From: Blastobasis lacticolella | Lineage: Eukaryota > Arthropoda > Insecta > Lepidoptera > Blastobasidae | Reading direction: 5' to 3' | DNA length: 64,000 nucleotides | NCBI GenBank assembly: GCA_905147135.1 | Contig: LR990050.1 | Coordinates: 18,412,001-18,476,000, forward strand | Part shown: positions 1 to 13,500 of the stretch, one piece after another | Layout: every line of letters starts with the position of its first letter | How positions within the stretch are numbered: the stretch's first letter is position 1 | Made by a program: the position numbers and the translations under genes | The notes under the pieces: model-generated | The model's database searches: none | What the model saw: only the letters and a program-made list of their open reading frames with translations | What the model was told of the DNA's origin: nothing

Positions 1-1105
1 GGCGAAATGAGGTCTAGCAACTGCTTCGCATATAACAAACCGAACAAAACCGATAGACACGCACCCCTACGTCGATACTCGAGGCTTTTCTGCTTAGTTT
101 CAATAAATTGCGGGTCACAAATTATCTACATTGTTCCACTAAAACCAAAGCGGCCAGTTGGTATTTGGCTTGTCCATCCCATAGGTGGCAGCAGTAGTCC
201 ATGCAGGATCACAATGTGCTTGATACAACTGAAGCAACTGCATACTAACACAAAACATACGTAGTGTTTAAAAAATGTCGACAATTTTACCGCATTCCAA
301 CAGCGACTAAACATTACTTGTGACATCATTGTTTTAACCGAATGCTAGCTTAATAACCAATACAATATGCCCATAATGGAAGGCTACAAACAGTACAATA
401 GTAAGTTTACATTAAAGATACTTTGGGTGTGATCGTTGAAGAACCCAATATGAGAGATTGTAATCGAATTGTCATCAAAATTGGCACAGATGTTGCTATA
501 CTGGCCTATACAGGCCCTATACAGACCACCTTCTCACAACATACAAAGCAAACAGATATATTTATAGTCATTAAACGAGACACTACAAAGCTTGAATATA
601 CGTCTATAGTATTCAGATGCAGCTGGTCACGAATATCTTAATCTGTGTTATTTTCAGGCCGTACTTCCAGCGCACACATTCCCTATCCATCAGAGCGGCT
701 TTTGTTTGGACCATATCATGCTTAAATCAAATCTTCAATCAATATACTAGTGACTAACTCCACAATAACCGATCATAATGCTGTAGGTACTACTTTTGCT
801 TTTACTATTACTTACTACTAACCTTAAATCTTAAGAAACCTAAAGTATGTCAAACACAAACATTCACTAAATTGAATGAAAATAAACTTGAAAACGATTT
901 ATGTAATATTGACTTTAGCCCAGTTTACATTTCGACGCGAATATTAGTATGTCTTACTTAATAAAAACCGTACAGCAAGCTTGAATAATCTACTCTTGAA
1001 ATTACACTGGTCACCCACAGGTGCGCAATTAAACGTCCGTACTAATGGCACACCACGTTTATTTGTTGTTTAGAAATACTGGTGAGTATTAGATTGAAAG
1101 CATAG
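1..1105. other. intergenic DNA, no gene recognised
   Basis: AT-rich non-coding sequence. Short open frames on both strands show no domain, start context or family resemblance. A run of T just before 1115 leads into the LINE that follows. Confidence 0.5.
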
Positions 1106-3275
1106 ATAATTTTTTTTTGCTCCCTACCCAAAGGAAATGGGCACCCTCCGGTTGGGAGGGAGGAGGTGAACTCTCATGAGTACCAGCCGGCCGGCCGGAC
1201 TGGTTATGCACGAGTCGCCAAAAAAGAGGCCTAGGCGCATACGTGCTAAACACCCCCTAGGAGCACCTGTAGCCGGAAGGGCTTTTCAGGTTTCATCGGA
1301 TGCGACACCCCGTAGGGACGGGGTGCGCTCAACGTCACTCCTTACGGAGCATACGCTGGAGAAATTATAGCGAGACCACAGAAGGGGGTCCCGCTGCTGT
1401 GGGTTGGGATTGGGGGCCTCCGGGGGCCGCTGAAACGGCAGAGTCAAAATTTTACCGATATCTGAATGGCTGTCGTCAAAGTAAGGCGTTTTGGTCTTTG
1501 GCAAAAGCGGTCGAATCAAATTTCAGTCAATCTTCGTTGTCTCCGTTGCTGAAGCCAGACGGAACATTGGCCCATGCTACTGAAGAGAAAGCGAATTTGC
1601 TTGCTTCCCTTTTTGCGGCGAATTCGCGTTTGGATACTGTAGGAAAAACACCACCTATCTCACCCCGTGCTGACTGCGCTATAGCAGAGGTGCGAATACA
1701 TCAGAAAGATATTTTTAAAATCCTGCAGAGTCTGGTCGTGAACAAGGCTAGTGGACCTGATGGTATACCGGCAATAGTCCTGCGTAGATGTGCCCCCGAG
1801 TTGTTTTCAAGCGCCTGTATCGCCTCTCACTTGAGACTGGTATTGTACCTAAGTCGTGGAAGCTTGCCAATGTGCAGCCAGTGCCCAAAAAACGCAGTCG
1901 TGCCGACCCTGTCAACTACCGCCCTAATTAGGTCACTTCCATACTCTGTAAAATTATGGAACGTGACACTGAACAACAAACTCCTTGCGCATCTTGAAGG
2001 TCACGATCTCTTTAGCGATCACTAGTACGGATTCCGCCGTGGTCGGTCTACTGGGGACCTTCTGGTGTTTGCCACACAATTATGGAGTGAGGCCATTGAG
2101 AGATATGGTGGGGCAATAGCTGTGTCTCTTGTGTTTGACAAGCAGGCCTTCTAAGCAAGCTTCCTTCATTTGGTATTCCTGTTGGATTTTGCACCTGGAT
2201 ATCGGACTTTTTGAGTGGACGTTCAATCCGTGTAGTTATCGATGGCTACTCGTCTTATCTTTAGGCTATCGACGCGGGAGTTCCTCAGGAATCTGTACTG
2301 TCCGCGACGTTATGCCTGCTGCATATTGACAATCTGCTTGTACCAGGTACCTTTGGGTACGCAGATGACAGCACAGTAACGGATAGATATCTGTCAGAGG
2401 CAAAAGCTAACAGGGACGATATTCAGTCTTGTCGAGAGGCCATGGTTGATCGTTTGGACAAAGCTCTCAAGGCAGTTTCTGATTAGGGAGAAGCCAATCT
2501 GGAGGCGTTCAACGCAACCAAAACTCAGGCGTGTTTGTTTTCCGCGTAAAAGAGTCCATTCCATCTAACTCTAACTTTTCGGGATATTCCTGTGGAAATT
2601 ACCGACAACCTACAAGCTTCTTGGTGTTGAGCTATCTTCAAATCTCAACTTCGGTCAGTACATCGAATACAAAAGCAAAGACTGCAGCAAAAAGCCTTGG
2701 TATCCTCTCGAAGGTTATGCGGTACTTCACTTCAAAGCAGTTTCTTCAGCTATATCAAGCACAAATGCGATCCTGCATGGAGTACTGCTGCCACTTCTGG
2801 GATGGATCAGCCAAATATCAACTGGCGGCTTTGGATTCGGTGGAAAAACGTGCAAAGAATATAATTTGTGACCCGCGGTTAATAGGGCTAGGCTGCAGAG
2901 CCTCGAACATCGGCGTAGGGTTGCGCGTCTGTCGGTCTTCTACAGGTTACATTTCGGAGAGTGTGCGAAGCAGCTGCACGACCTCATTCCGCCGGCCCTT
3001 TTCCGCCATCGGGAGACGCGATCCGGGCGAGCGCTTCATCCTTATGGCGTGGATCTTCTAGCTATCCGCATGAGTCGCATTAGCTCGAGCTAAAGAATGG
3101 AACGCGTTGCCTGCGAGTTTGTTCTCTGAACAACATAATCTAGATGCCTTCAAGGCTAGAGTGAATAGGCTGTTCCAAGACGTGCTTCATCTTCGGCCGC
3201 ATCATCACTTACCAACAGGTGAGATGGCGGTCAAATGCCTGTCTTGTCTAAATATAAAAAAACAGAGATAAATTG
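1106..3275 (+). mobile_element. Jockey/CR1-like non-LTR retrotransposon, internally deleted and broken
   Basis: An ORF1-like start at 1176 (MSTSRPAGLVMHESPKKRPR) runs only to about 1370. The sequence then jumps into the reverse-transcriptase ORF with KASGPDGIP (about 1740). Later RT blocks follow in changing frames: YGFRRGRSTGDLL (about 2028), a damaged SLVFDKQAF where the catalytic-aspartate block should be, FGYADDST (about 2350) and the thumb/C-terminal YCCHFWDGSAKYQLAALD block (2790-2840). Stops and frameshifts separate them. In an intact LINE, an endonuclease domain lies between ORF1 and RT. It is missing here, so the copy appears to have lost its centre while keeping both ends. It ends near 3275 in an A-rich stretch. 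It cannot encode a working protein. Confidence 0.8.
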
Positions 3276-3489
3276 CACAGTAAGACAAAAAAACCGCATA
3301 ACTTAACTTTACAACTGTCATACAAAAGGCTTTGAAATTTTTGTAATGATATTTTGAAAATCGTTAAAAATAATTACGATAAAAGTGAATTAGACAAAGC
3401 TGGAACAAATAGTAAAAGGATTTGGATGTAGTTACATTAAAAAAGTTACATACACGTCAAAACAACACGAGTCGTCTTCAGGTATAGGT

Positions 3490-3790
3490 ACTGCAGGCGC
3501 AGTCGTCCGACATGGCATCTACAAACACAAATAGTTATTTTACGAACGTAGGAAAGTCCTTAGCAGAAAAAATGCAGAAAAGGACATTTCATACGTCGAC
3601 TAATACCCAACCTACTTGTAACACCTCTCCAAACTCATTTGTGCTGCTGGATACTGACACCAAGGAGGTAGAAAGTATCATCATGAGCATGAATAATGAC
3701 TGTACGGTAGTGTGGGATGGTATGTCTAACCAAATACTCGATAAATACAAACACATACTAATTCCACCACTAGCTGTACTGTAGTAATTC
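3490..3790 (+). mobile_element. fragment of a LINE reverse transcriptase (N-terminal part)
   Basis: A 90-codon open stretch (3512-3784) contains NSYFTNVGKSLAEKM followed by SFVLLDTDTKEVESIIMSM and a degraded WDGMSNQILDKY block. This is the order seen just upstream of the fingers domain in CR1/Jockey-type LINEs. No catalytic motif is present and the similarity ends at the stop. It is a second, separate LINE remnant upstream of cubilin. Confidence 0.6.
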
Positions 3791-3879
3791 CAAATTTTGA
3801 TATAGCTTACAAATCTCGTTGTCTAAGACTTTCTCGCAAATTTACATACTGTAAAAATGAAACATCTCCAACTGTCGCG

Positions 3880-3975
3880 TCAGCTTAGCCTAGGTAGCGT
3901 ATCTGCTTCTGGCTACGTAAGGAACGAATCCAGTGAACCATGGACTGGAACATAAATGAAAAAATTGAATTAGGA
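3880..3975 (+). repeat. possible tRNA-like SINE head
   Basis: TAGCCTAGGTAG resembles a pol III A box and GGAACGAATCC, about 40 bases on, resembles a B box. An A-rich stretch with TGAAAAAATTGAATTAGG follows, and a related string recurs near 17195. Weak evidence from a single copy. Confidence 0.25.
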
Positions 3976-4511
3976 CTGCGATAATTAATCTCTTTGCAAA
4001 CATAATAAAAAGTAAACAAGCTTATCCCTAAACGATGGCAAATGCAGACCGACCCATCGTGGACGTTCTATTTAAGTGGACGTTTTGATATAGGTTGTAT
4101 TAAATGTAGGTATTAGTTGTATTAGGTAGGTACTCCTTTCATGAACGCAAATGTACGATCAGACCATGATTATGGTAGAGTTAGATAGGATAGGCTATAT
4201 GTTTCTAGCGCAGTTGAGTTGTGCTACACCCAACATCACGAATCACAAAATGCATATGTGAGGCTATATTTTTTAGGTAAAATATACATAGCTTCGAAAG
4301 GAGTCGATAGGACGGACACAGGGCATACGAGTAGGTAATTCATGTTGGGAAGTCTTGTTTAATGCGTAGGTACACACTCGTAGGCGGTCGTAGGGAGCCT
4401 TATCACGTAGAAATTAACAGATGGCCCTGCCTGCATTAGATAAGGCCATTAATAGTTATCATTTGGGGGCGTACATACGAATATCAAAGCTACATTTCAA
4501 AACGCCCACTT

Positions 4512-4589
4512 CGATAATAGCTTACTAAAATAAATTACAGCAACAACTATCAGTATTCGATCAGCCGTCCACTGAATAACAAATGGAAA
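4512..4589 (+). promoter_or_regulatory. putative core promoter and leader of cubilin
   Basis: An arthropod-type initiator TCAGT lies at 4550-4554, with an AT-rich TAAAATAA about 24 bases upstream (4526-4533). An out-of-frame ATG at 4583 opens a 19-codon frame that overlaps the main start. Its context is weaker than that of the main ATG at 4590 (A at -3, G at +4). GATA-type words (GATAAG or its complement) occur at 4399-4404 and 4438-4444. These motifs are short and could be chance. Confidence 0.25.
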
Positions 4590-7500
4590 ATGGCATTAAC
4601 GAAACGTTTATTATTTTTAATAATATGGATTGTTCACTTTGAATGTAGTGAAGTGTACCCAAACCGTCCTAAGATAACGGCATCAAATGGAGACCTTATC
4701 TTCGAAGCAGCGCCTAATAAAAACATTATATTGCGCACTAACGGGCCAGATTCCAAAATTTTTGTGGGAGATACTAATTTGCTCAATATTACCCGAGACA
4801 GTGGCAATGAACAGCATGCCCAAACCTCAGACAGTGGTCTACAGCGCGCTTTAAACGGCCCGAACGGAATACTCGCCAGGTTAAGAAGACTAGAGAGACG
4901 CAACATAGAACCATCCAGTAACATTCTCTTCAACATCACAGTGCTTTGGAGGAGAGTCAATAGGCAGGCCACAAAGATATCAGACCTGAGAAAACAAATT
5001 AACGAAATGGCGCAGAACAAGTGCGCTTCTCGCCCATGCTATAACGGTGGGACCTGCCTAAACTTAGCAAGTGGCTATTACTGCATTTGCCCCGATAATT
5101 GGGAAGGACAAAATTGTGACGAGGACGTCAATGAGTGTCGTAATTTCGCTGGTACGGACTTAGGCTGTCAAAATGGGGCGACCTGCCTTAACAAACCTGG
5201 CAGTTATGAGTGCCAATGCATAAACGGATGGCGCGGTGTGCACTGTTCCAGTAAATCCAAGAATTGTATCGGAGGTAACTATGAAATGTGTGGACACGGT
5301 ACATGTATCAACACTGCATCTGGAGAAGGCATAACATGCATATGCGACCAAGGATGGACTAAGAATGGCTCAGGAGAAGCCTGTCTAACAGATATAGATG
5401 AGTGCACAGCAAGTCAGGGACTGCGCTGTTCAGGGAATCCAAGAGTGGAATGCGTCAACCTCCCCGGTTCGTTCCGCTGCGGGCCGTGTCCAGCGGGGTA
5501 CGAGGGAGACGGCTTCGTATGCTCCGATATCGACGAATGCTTAACGATGCCTAACGGAGGATGCAGCATCAGTCCAATGGTCACCTGTCACAACACGATC
5601 GGCTCCCGGATGTGCGGCCCTTGTCCTACCGGTTACGAGGGCGACGGAGTTACTTGCACGTTTAGAGGTTCCTGCAACATCAATCGCGGGGGATGTCACC
5701 CATCAGCACAGTGTGTAGACAGTCCAGGGTTTGGAGGACAATTAGCCCAGTGCATTTGCCCACCAGGAATGGAGGGTGATGGGATCGGTCTACACGGATG
5801 TTACATTTCAACAAATAATAACACAGCCGGATGTGATACTAATCCTTGTGGAATAAACGGACGATGCCACCCTCTGCGGTCTGGTTACACTTGCATGTGC
5901 TACAGAGGGTACGGAGGTGCGCATTGTGATGCTGTATCGGATAACTGCGCCAGTAACCCTTGCCTCAATGGCGGAAGCTGCAGGACCGATGTGAGTACTT
6001 TGCGCAAATTTCGTTGTGAATGCACTGCTCAGTATTCTGGGGACTTGTGCCAAGTAGCTGTTACCACTTGTGGAGGCGTGAAGGCAGAAGATGCGGGCAG
6101 CATAATTTACCCTTTGAATAATTATACTAAATATAATAACAATGCTAGATGTGCCTGGGTTATTAGGATAGACCCCGATAAAGTTATAAATGTAACGTTC
6201 AGTAAATTTAATTTAGAAAGAAGTCCCGATTGTAAGTATGACTTTTTACAAATTCACGATGGGCCAAATTCCGCGAGTCAATTTATCGGAAGGTTTTGCG
6301 GAAACGTACTGCCGCAGGATGGAAATATAATATCGAGTCACAACACTCTATACTTATGGTTTCGAACAGATCAGTCAATAGCGAAAGATGGATTCGCGTT
6401 GCATTGGACGAGCATAGCACCAGTATGTGGCGGAGAAATCGATGCCACAGTACACGGGTCTATTAATTCTCCAGGGTCTCCTGGAAATTATCCTCCCAAC
6501 AGAGACTGTTACTGGCATTTGACTGCTGCTCTCGGTAAGAGATTGCAGCTTCATTTCTTTTCCTTGGACATAGAGTCGCATGCCAATTGCAGCTTCGACT
6601 ATGTGGCTGTGTACGATGGCGCACAGACTGCAGACCCTCTGTTAGGTATGTATTGTACTTCCGCACTGCCGGTGCCGATACACTCAGCTGGTCCTGAAGT
6701 GATGATTCACTTTCACTCAGACGATAAAGGGTCTGGGAAAGGCTTCCAAATAGCTTATTCCCCTATTGAAGGTATTCCAGGATGTGGAGGTCTCTACACA
6801 ACTGAGCAAGGTGAAATTATGTCGCCATCTTATCAAGGAAGGTATTTAAATAATTTATTATGTGAATATAAAATTCAAGCTCCACTGGATTCTAAAATTC
6901 ATCTTAAATTTGAATCTTTTGATTTAGAAAGTTCACTTGGCTGTAAATTTGATTACTTAAAGGTTTATGATGGTCCTTCTTCTGATTCAAAACTATTCGG
7001 TAGATTTTGTGGTCGAATTTATCCGAATTCTATTACTTCCACATTCAACACGCTATTCATTCGATTCAAAAGTGATATTAGTATGTCTAAGACTGGTTTC
7101 AAATTGTCTTATAATTTTATTTGTCACCAAACAATTATTGGCGATAGTGGAGTTATTAAATCGCCAGGATATCCTATCATATATCCTGAAAGCAGAGTAT
7201 GCGAATATATCATTGGTACTACACCAGGAAAAGCTATACAACTCACTTTCCAAGATTTTGATGTTGAAGATAGTACACTTTATAACTGTACAGCCGATTA
7301 TGTACAAATACACGACGGCCTCGACAGCAATGCCACTTTTCTGGGCAAATATTGTGGTGGAGATAGAATACCCCCGGATCAACTATCTTCTAGTAACTAT
7401 ATGTACATCAAATTCGTGTCAGATTTCAGTGTTTCAGGCACTGGTTTCTATGCCAATTACACGACCATCAATGTCGAGTGTGGTGGCGTATATAGGGAGA

Positions 7501-10500
7501 ATACAGGAGTGATTAATCATCCCTCAGAGGATGGATTCTACAAAAATGATCAATCGTGTACTTGGATATTGATTGCTCCAGCAGGAATGCACATTATGCT
7601 AACTTGGAACAGATTCGATCTTGAACATATTATGTCAACTTGCAATATGGATTATTTGGAAGTTATTGAAGTCGACACTGATAATAATAATTTCACCTTG
7701 GGTAAGTATTGCGGTTCAACTGCACCACCATTGATGACTGTTCCGAGCAGTAAAGTGATACTTGAGTTCCGATCAGACAACTCCTTCCGTTCCACTGGAT
7801 TTTCAATGTCGTACAAGTTCTTAAACGAGAAATCGCATTGTGGTGCTGCATATGTGAGACCTTACGGAGTCTTGTACTCACCTGGTTATCCAAATAGATA
7901 TGAACCTAATGTCCAATGTGAATGGGTTATTATAGCTCCTTATGGTCGACAAATTAAACTCAATATAACAAACTTTCACTTAGAACGACCAATACATGGC
8001 AAATGTGATTTAGGAGATTATGTAGAAATAAGGAATGGAAAATCACAAAATGGTTCGTTGGCCGGCAAATATTGTGGTACCTTTAATTCGAAGGTTTTAA
8101 CTTCCACTGCAAATTCAATGTACATACATTTTTACTCTGATGCATATCTATCTGGCACTGGATTTAAAATAGAATGGGACAGCACTGTATCAGGGTGCGG
8201 AGGGATCTTGACCAGTCCTTCAGGGTCAATATCATCTCCGAATTATCCAGAAAAATATAATGAAAACGCTGAATGCTTTTACAAAATTACAACAAACGCT
8301 GGAACACGTATTCGTATTCATTTCAAGGAGATCGATTTAGAACGACGGCCTAATTGTAACGATGACTACGTCGAAGTATATGATGGTCGCAACGAAAATA
8401 ATAATCGTTTGGGAAGATTTTGTGAATCATCTCCGGAGGCAAATAATATGGAAACTACGACAAATAACGCATTTATCAAATTTAGATCAGATTCCTACAT
8501 TGGCGGTAAAGGTTTCTTGCTGGAATATGAAACTATTTGTACGACTAACTTAACCGGCATCCATGGAGCGATTGAGAGTCCCGGTTATCCAAATGTTTAC
8601 CCCTCAAACTTAAATTGTTTGTGGACTATAAATATACCTAAGGGTAATAAAGTAAATATAACATTTGTTCACTTTGATTTGACAGAATCTATTAGACGAA
8701 GATATTATCGATTACGATTTCAACAATCATCCCCTGCGTGTTACGATTATTTGCAAATCAAAGAAACTACAGATGCTAACTACGGAAATAAATTATGTGG
8801 TAATTCATTGGTAAACACGAAATCAGCAAGTTATTCTTCTCAAACTAACTCAATACAAATAAAATTTGTGACAGCCGCCAGCATGGTTTCGCACACTGGT
8901 TTTCGTCTAGAATGGGCGCAGTACGGATGCGGTGGGCTCATTAAGAAAGACTACGGTCAGCTTTCTGTAGACAAAAGCATTATTACTAATGGAGAATTGG
9001 AATGTCAGTGGGTCATAGAAACCTCTCCGGGCAGTAGTATCAGTGTTCAGACTTCAAACATATACATGCAAGAAGCTGTTAATTGCTCCGTCGACGCTAT
9101 AGAGATATACAACGGCCCGGATATGAGTACTCCTCTTATTACAAAAATATGCCATCAAGGATACTCGTCCGCCCAATCAACGACAAACTATATGTTGGTA
9201 AGGTTTGTAAAAAAGTCAAGTATGAAAGACGTATCAGTCAGTCTTTACTATAACTCATACGCTACAGGATGTGGAGGGAGTATCACTTCAAGAACAGGAA
9301 TCGTACATTCTAAAAACTTTCCCAAAAATTACGATAATAATCTAGATTGCACATGGACCATTACGGTTCCAAGTCATCACAGAGTTGAACTTCAATTTAC
9401 GGAATTAGATTTATATTCAGATTCGCCTGACGATGACAACTGTGGAGATAAAATTCAAATATTTGATGGTGAATATTATCTGAAATCCAATTATAGCCAG
9501 TTGATTTGTCCCAATACGAACGTGTCTCGGATCATATCTAAAAGCAACATGCTAGGTCTACAATTCATTACCAATAGCGAAGATACAGCAAAGGGTTTCA
9601 AAGCCAACTTTACAGTTACATGCGGGGGGATAATTGACGCTAAATACGACGGAATAATAACCATTGACAAAACTTTCAGCTCTTATGATATCAATTGTAC
9701 ATGGACTATTGTTGCATCTTCGCCTGATCAAAAGATTAGTTTGACATTAACACATATGTCTATTTCTAAAAAAAGTAACATTACCTCGAACAAGAAATGC
9801 CCATCATCGTTTCTTAAAGTTTATGATGGGAACGACAAATCTGCGCCGTTAATTGATGAGTATTGTGGACGTAAAGTTCCGCCAATGATAGTTAGCCATG
9901 GCAGCGCAATTACAATTGAGCTCGGAGCTTATAATAATATTGTGCAGGGCACATTTGCTGCGCATTACTCAACTATGACCACTGCTTGTGGAGGCACATT
10001 AACAGCAGAAGAAGGTAGCTTAGCATCGCCAAACTATCCTCAATCGTATCCGATTCATGCGGATTGCGAGTGGTTTTTGAGCACATCCCCAGGCAACAAA
10101 GTGTACATAACATTTGAGCAATTTGATATCGAACCTTCTGATGATTGTAACGGTGACTACTTAGAAATCCGTAAATATAATGGTGGCGGCCGTCTCCTGG
10201 CTTTATATTGTGGTAGCGAAATTCCCATTAACACAACTGTATCTTCAAAATTATACCTTAAATTCCATAGCGATAACACAACCCCCAGACGGGGATTTTT
10301 GTTACATTACGGATTCATCCATGGAAATGAAATTATAGGAAAAGATTCAGGCGAAATTGCATCTCCTGTATATCCTTATAAGTACGAAGGGGCTGGCGAG
10401 TACGCTTGGCGTGTAGAAGTAAAACAAGGAACGATTATAGCTATAACAATTTCAGAATTGGAAATACCTACGTTTGGTGACTCTTGCTCAAACAGTTTAG

Positions 10501-13500
10501 TCTTGTATGATGGTTATGATGCAGATGCTCCAATACTGCAGGAGTTTTGTGGTAGAATGATGAATTATTTTGATGAAAGCCAAATCACTCGCTACAAAAC
10601 TACATCTAACGTACTTTTTATTGCGCTGAAACTCGATGACACAAACACTGGATCAAAGTTTCACTTAAGATGGGCTAATTCAGAAAAAAATATAGAAACG
10701 GAGAGCAAACCCAACTGTGGTTTTAAGGAGACACAGACTGTCATACCGGGGCAGACAGTCACATTTAACTCTCCTAATTATCCAAACGAATATCAAAACA
10801 ATTTGAAATGCGAGTGGGTATTTAAAGCTGAAAAGGGTCGACATTTAGTGTTACATTTTAAGGAATACAGTATTGAAGAAACGCCAGCATGCTTTGCAGA
10901 TGCAATTGCAATTTATTCCGCTGACGTACTCGGTGATTGGAAACAAGTGAAAGAGAACATTTGTTTAGCAGATGATTTGAGCAAGCAGTACAATATCACT
11001 AGCTACATGAAGATAATATTTAAAACAGATGCAAGTATTACTCGAAAGGGATTTAAAGCTGAAATTAATTCACTATGCGGTGGAGTACTAACGGAAGCTT
11101 CTGGAGTGATAGAGCCGATCTGGTCAGATATCGGAGAATCATCTTTAAGGATACAGTGTAATTGGAAAGTGAAAGTACGTCCTGGTCGTGTTGTTAGATT
11201 TAACTTTGAGCATTTTAATATAACCAATACACAGGAAGACTGTTCAACATTTATAAGCATACGAAACGGAGATTCATTGGAAGCACCTTTGTTGACAGGG
11301 GCGAAATTTTGCGGATACAGTTATGAAAATAGGAGTACTGCTGAATCTTCTAGTAACGCAATATTTGTATCTTACAGCGCATATGTTGGGCGCTCTTTTC
11401 AAAATTTCAGACTTCGTTACGAAGAGAAACATTTTGAATGTGGAGTAACATCAACTCTAGACAGTGACCATCAATGGGAAATCATAAATTCTCCAAATTA
11501 CCCTGCAGTGCCGGCTTCTTATTCCGATTGTGTTTGGATTTTCACAGGGCCACCTGGAGAAATTCTTAGGATAGATTTCACAGACCGCTTTGATTTAGAA
11601 CTAAGTGAAGACTGCTCTAAAGAAGCGGTAGAAGTAAAAGACGGCGCGAGCAACTTGTCACCATCTAAAGGGCGCTATTGCGGCAAAGAAAAGCCAAGTA
11701 CAATCAAAACGACCGGAAATGTTGCATATATTCAGTACATGACGGGATTGTTGGAACCAAAAAACGGATTTCAAGCTAATGTGTCAATTGATGTGTGTGG
11801 TGGAACCATTGTAGCAAGTAAAGGTGAATTGCTATCACCGGGATATCCTCATTTGCAAGCTATGCCAATAGGCACAATATGCGAGTGGCGCATTATAGGC
11901 CCACCTCATAATGTTTTGAAAATTGCTCTACAGGATTTAAGATTGCCTGATTCTGAAGAAAGTTGCGGAATTTACGTTTCTATCGAAGAACCTTTGATAG
12001 CCAAAACATTAAATCAATTGGTGAAGTATTGTGGAGATGAAATTATAACCGTTAATAGTAACGACCATGTAACTGAAACGTCATCTAATGAAGCTATCGT
12101 GAAGTTTAAAATTGGTAAACTTAGTGGGTGGTCAGGATTTATAGGTATGAGAGGTTTTCGATTTACATTTAATTCCTCAAGGCCGTCTTGCGGTGGACTA
12201 ATTACGACTCCCGAAGGCTACTTATCTACTCCAGCATATCCCCGTGAAACAACACATAGATATTGTCAGTGGATTATAACCGTCCCAGATAAGACTAGAA
12301 GAGTAAGGTTAGAAATTTTAGATTCTGATTTGGAACAACATAAAATCGGAATTTACAATGATATCAATTTTAATTCTATTATCCAACTACTTTCAAAACC
12401 GAATGAAACAGTGAGATTCTTCGAAAGTACTGGAAATCAATTAGCAGTATATGTATGGATGAATGCATTAGCTTCCCGACATAGGTTTAAAGCAAAATTC
12501 ACCTCCGACGATGAATCATTGTGTGGGGGAGATCTAAGTAACGATCGACAAACACTTGCAGCTCCGGCATTATCCAGAGCGTACTTATGTACATGGAACT
12601 ATAATTACAGACCGGACGTATCAAATAATAATTCATCCGCATATAAGTCTGTTTACATAAACGCAAAAGTGAATTCTTCAAGTAGTACAGCAAGCTGTTC
12701 TTATAACGATGCAAAATTGACAATAAAGACAGTATTGCCCAGATCACTGGGAACTATGCTACGAACGATTTGTGGAAATGTTGAAATATCACTTCGTATA
12801 CCAGCCATAGCATTTGAGGTCAAAGCAATAAAGAGTAAAAGTAACTTTATGGATTTTAATCTCGACTGGAAAGTGCAACCATGTGGAGGTATAATACATC
12901 CTACACTGAATGCTATGGATTTATTGAATGGGTTAACTAATGAAAATGACACCATCGATTGTGCATGGATGGTGGTGGCACCATCAGAAAGTAGAGTTGA
13001 AATGAAATTAGAAGGGGAGTTTCAATTAGACTGTGTGGATGAATTTGTGCAAATTAGTGAAGGTCTTTACCAATATTCTTCAATGTTAGGAGATTATTGT
13101 AAAGAGAGAGGGCAAGCAAATGCTGTAGTTACACCTTATAGATTCTTATTAGTGCAATATCATTCCAAATACAAATCAGATACAAAAGTTAAAATTATGG
13201 TTAAAACTACTAATGGCCAATGCGGAGGACTTTTAACTGAATATAACAGCCTTTTTCAATCACCAAACTACCCACAAGCTTACGATCCAAATTTGGAGTG
13301 CTCTTGGGAAATACAAGTTGGTCTAGGTAACAGAATTCAACTTCAGTTCCTCGATCGATTCGCGATAGAAAAGTCTGACAATTGTACAAAGGACGCCCTA
13401 ATACTTTATGACTGGAAAGATGGTGCATATGTTGAAACGAAGAAACTTTGTGGACGCGACATACCTGGCACGCTTAACTCGACAACGAACCAAATGAAAG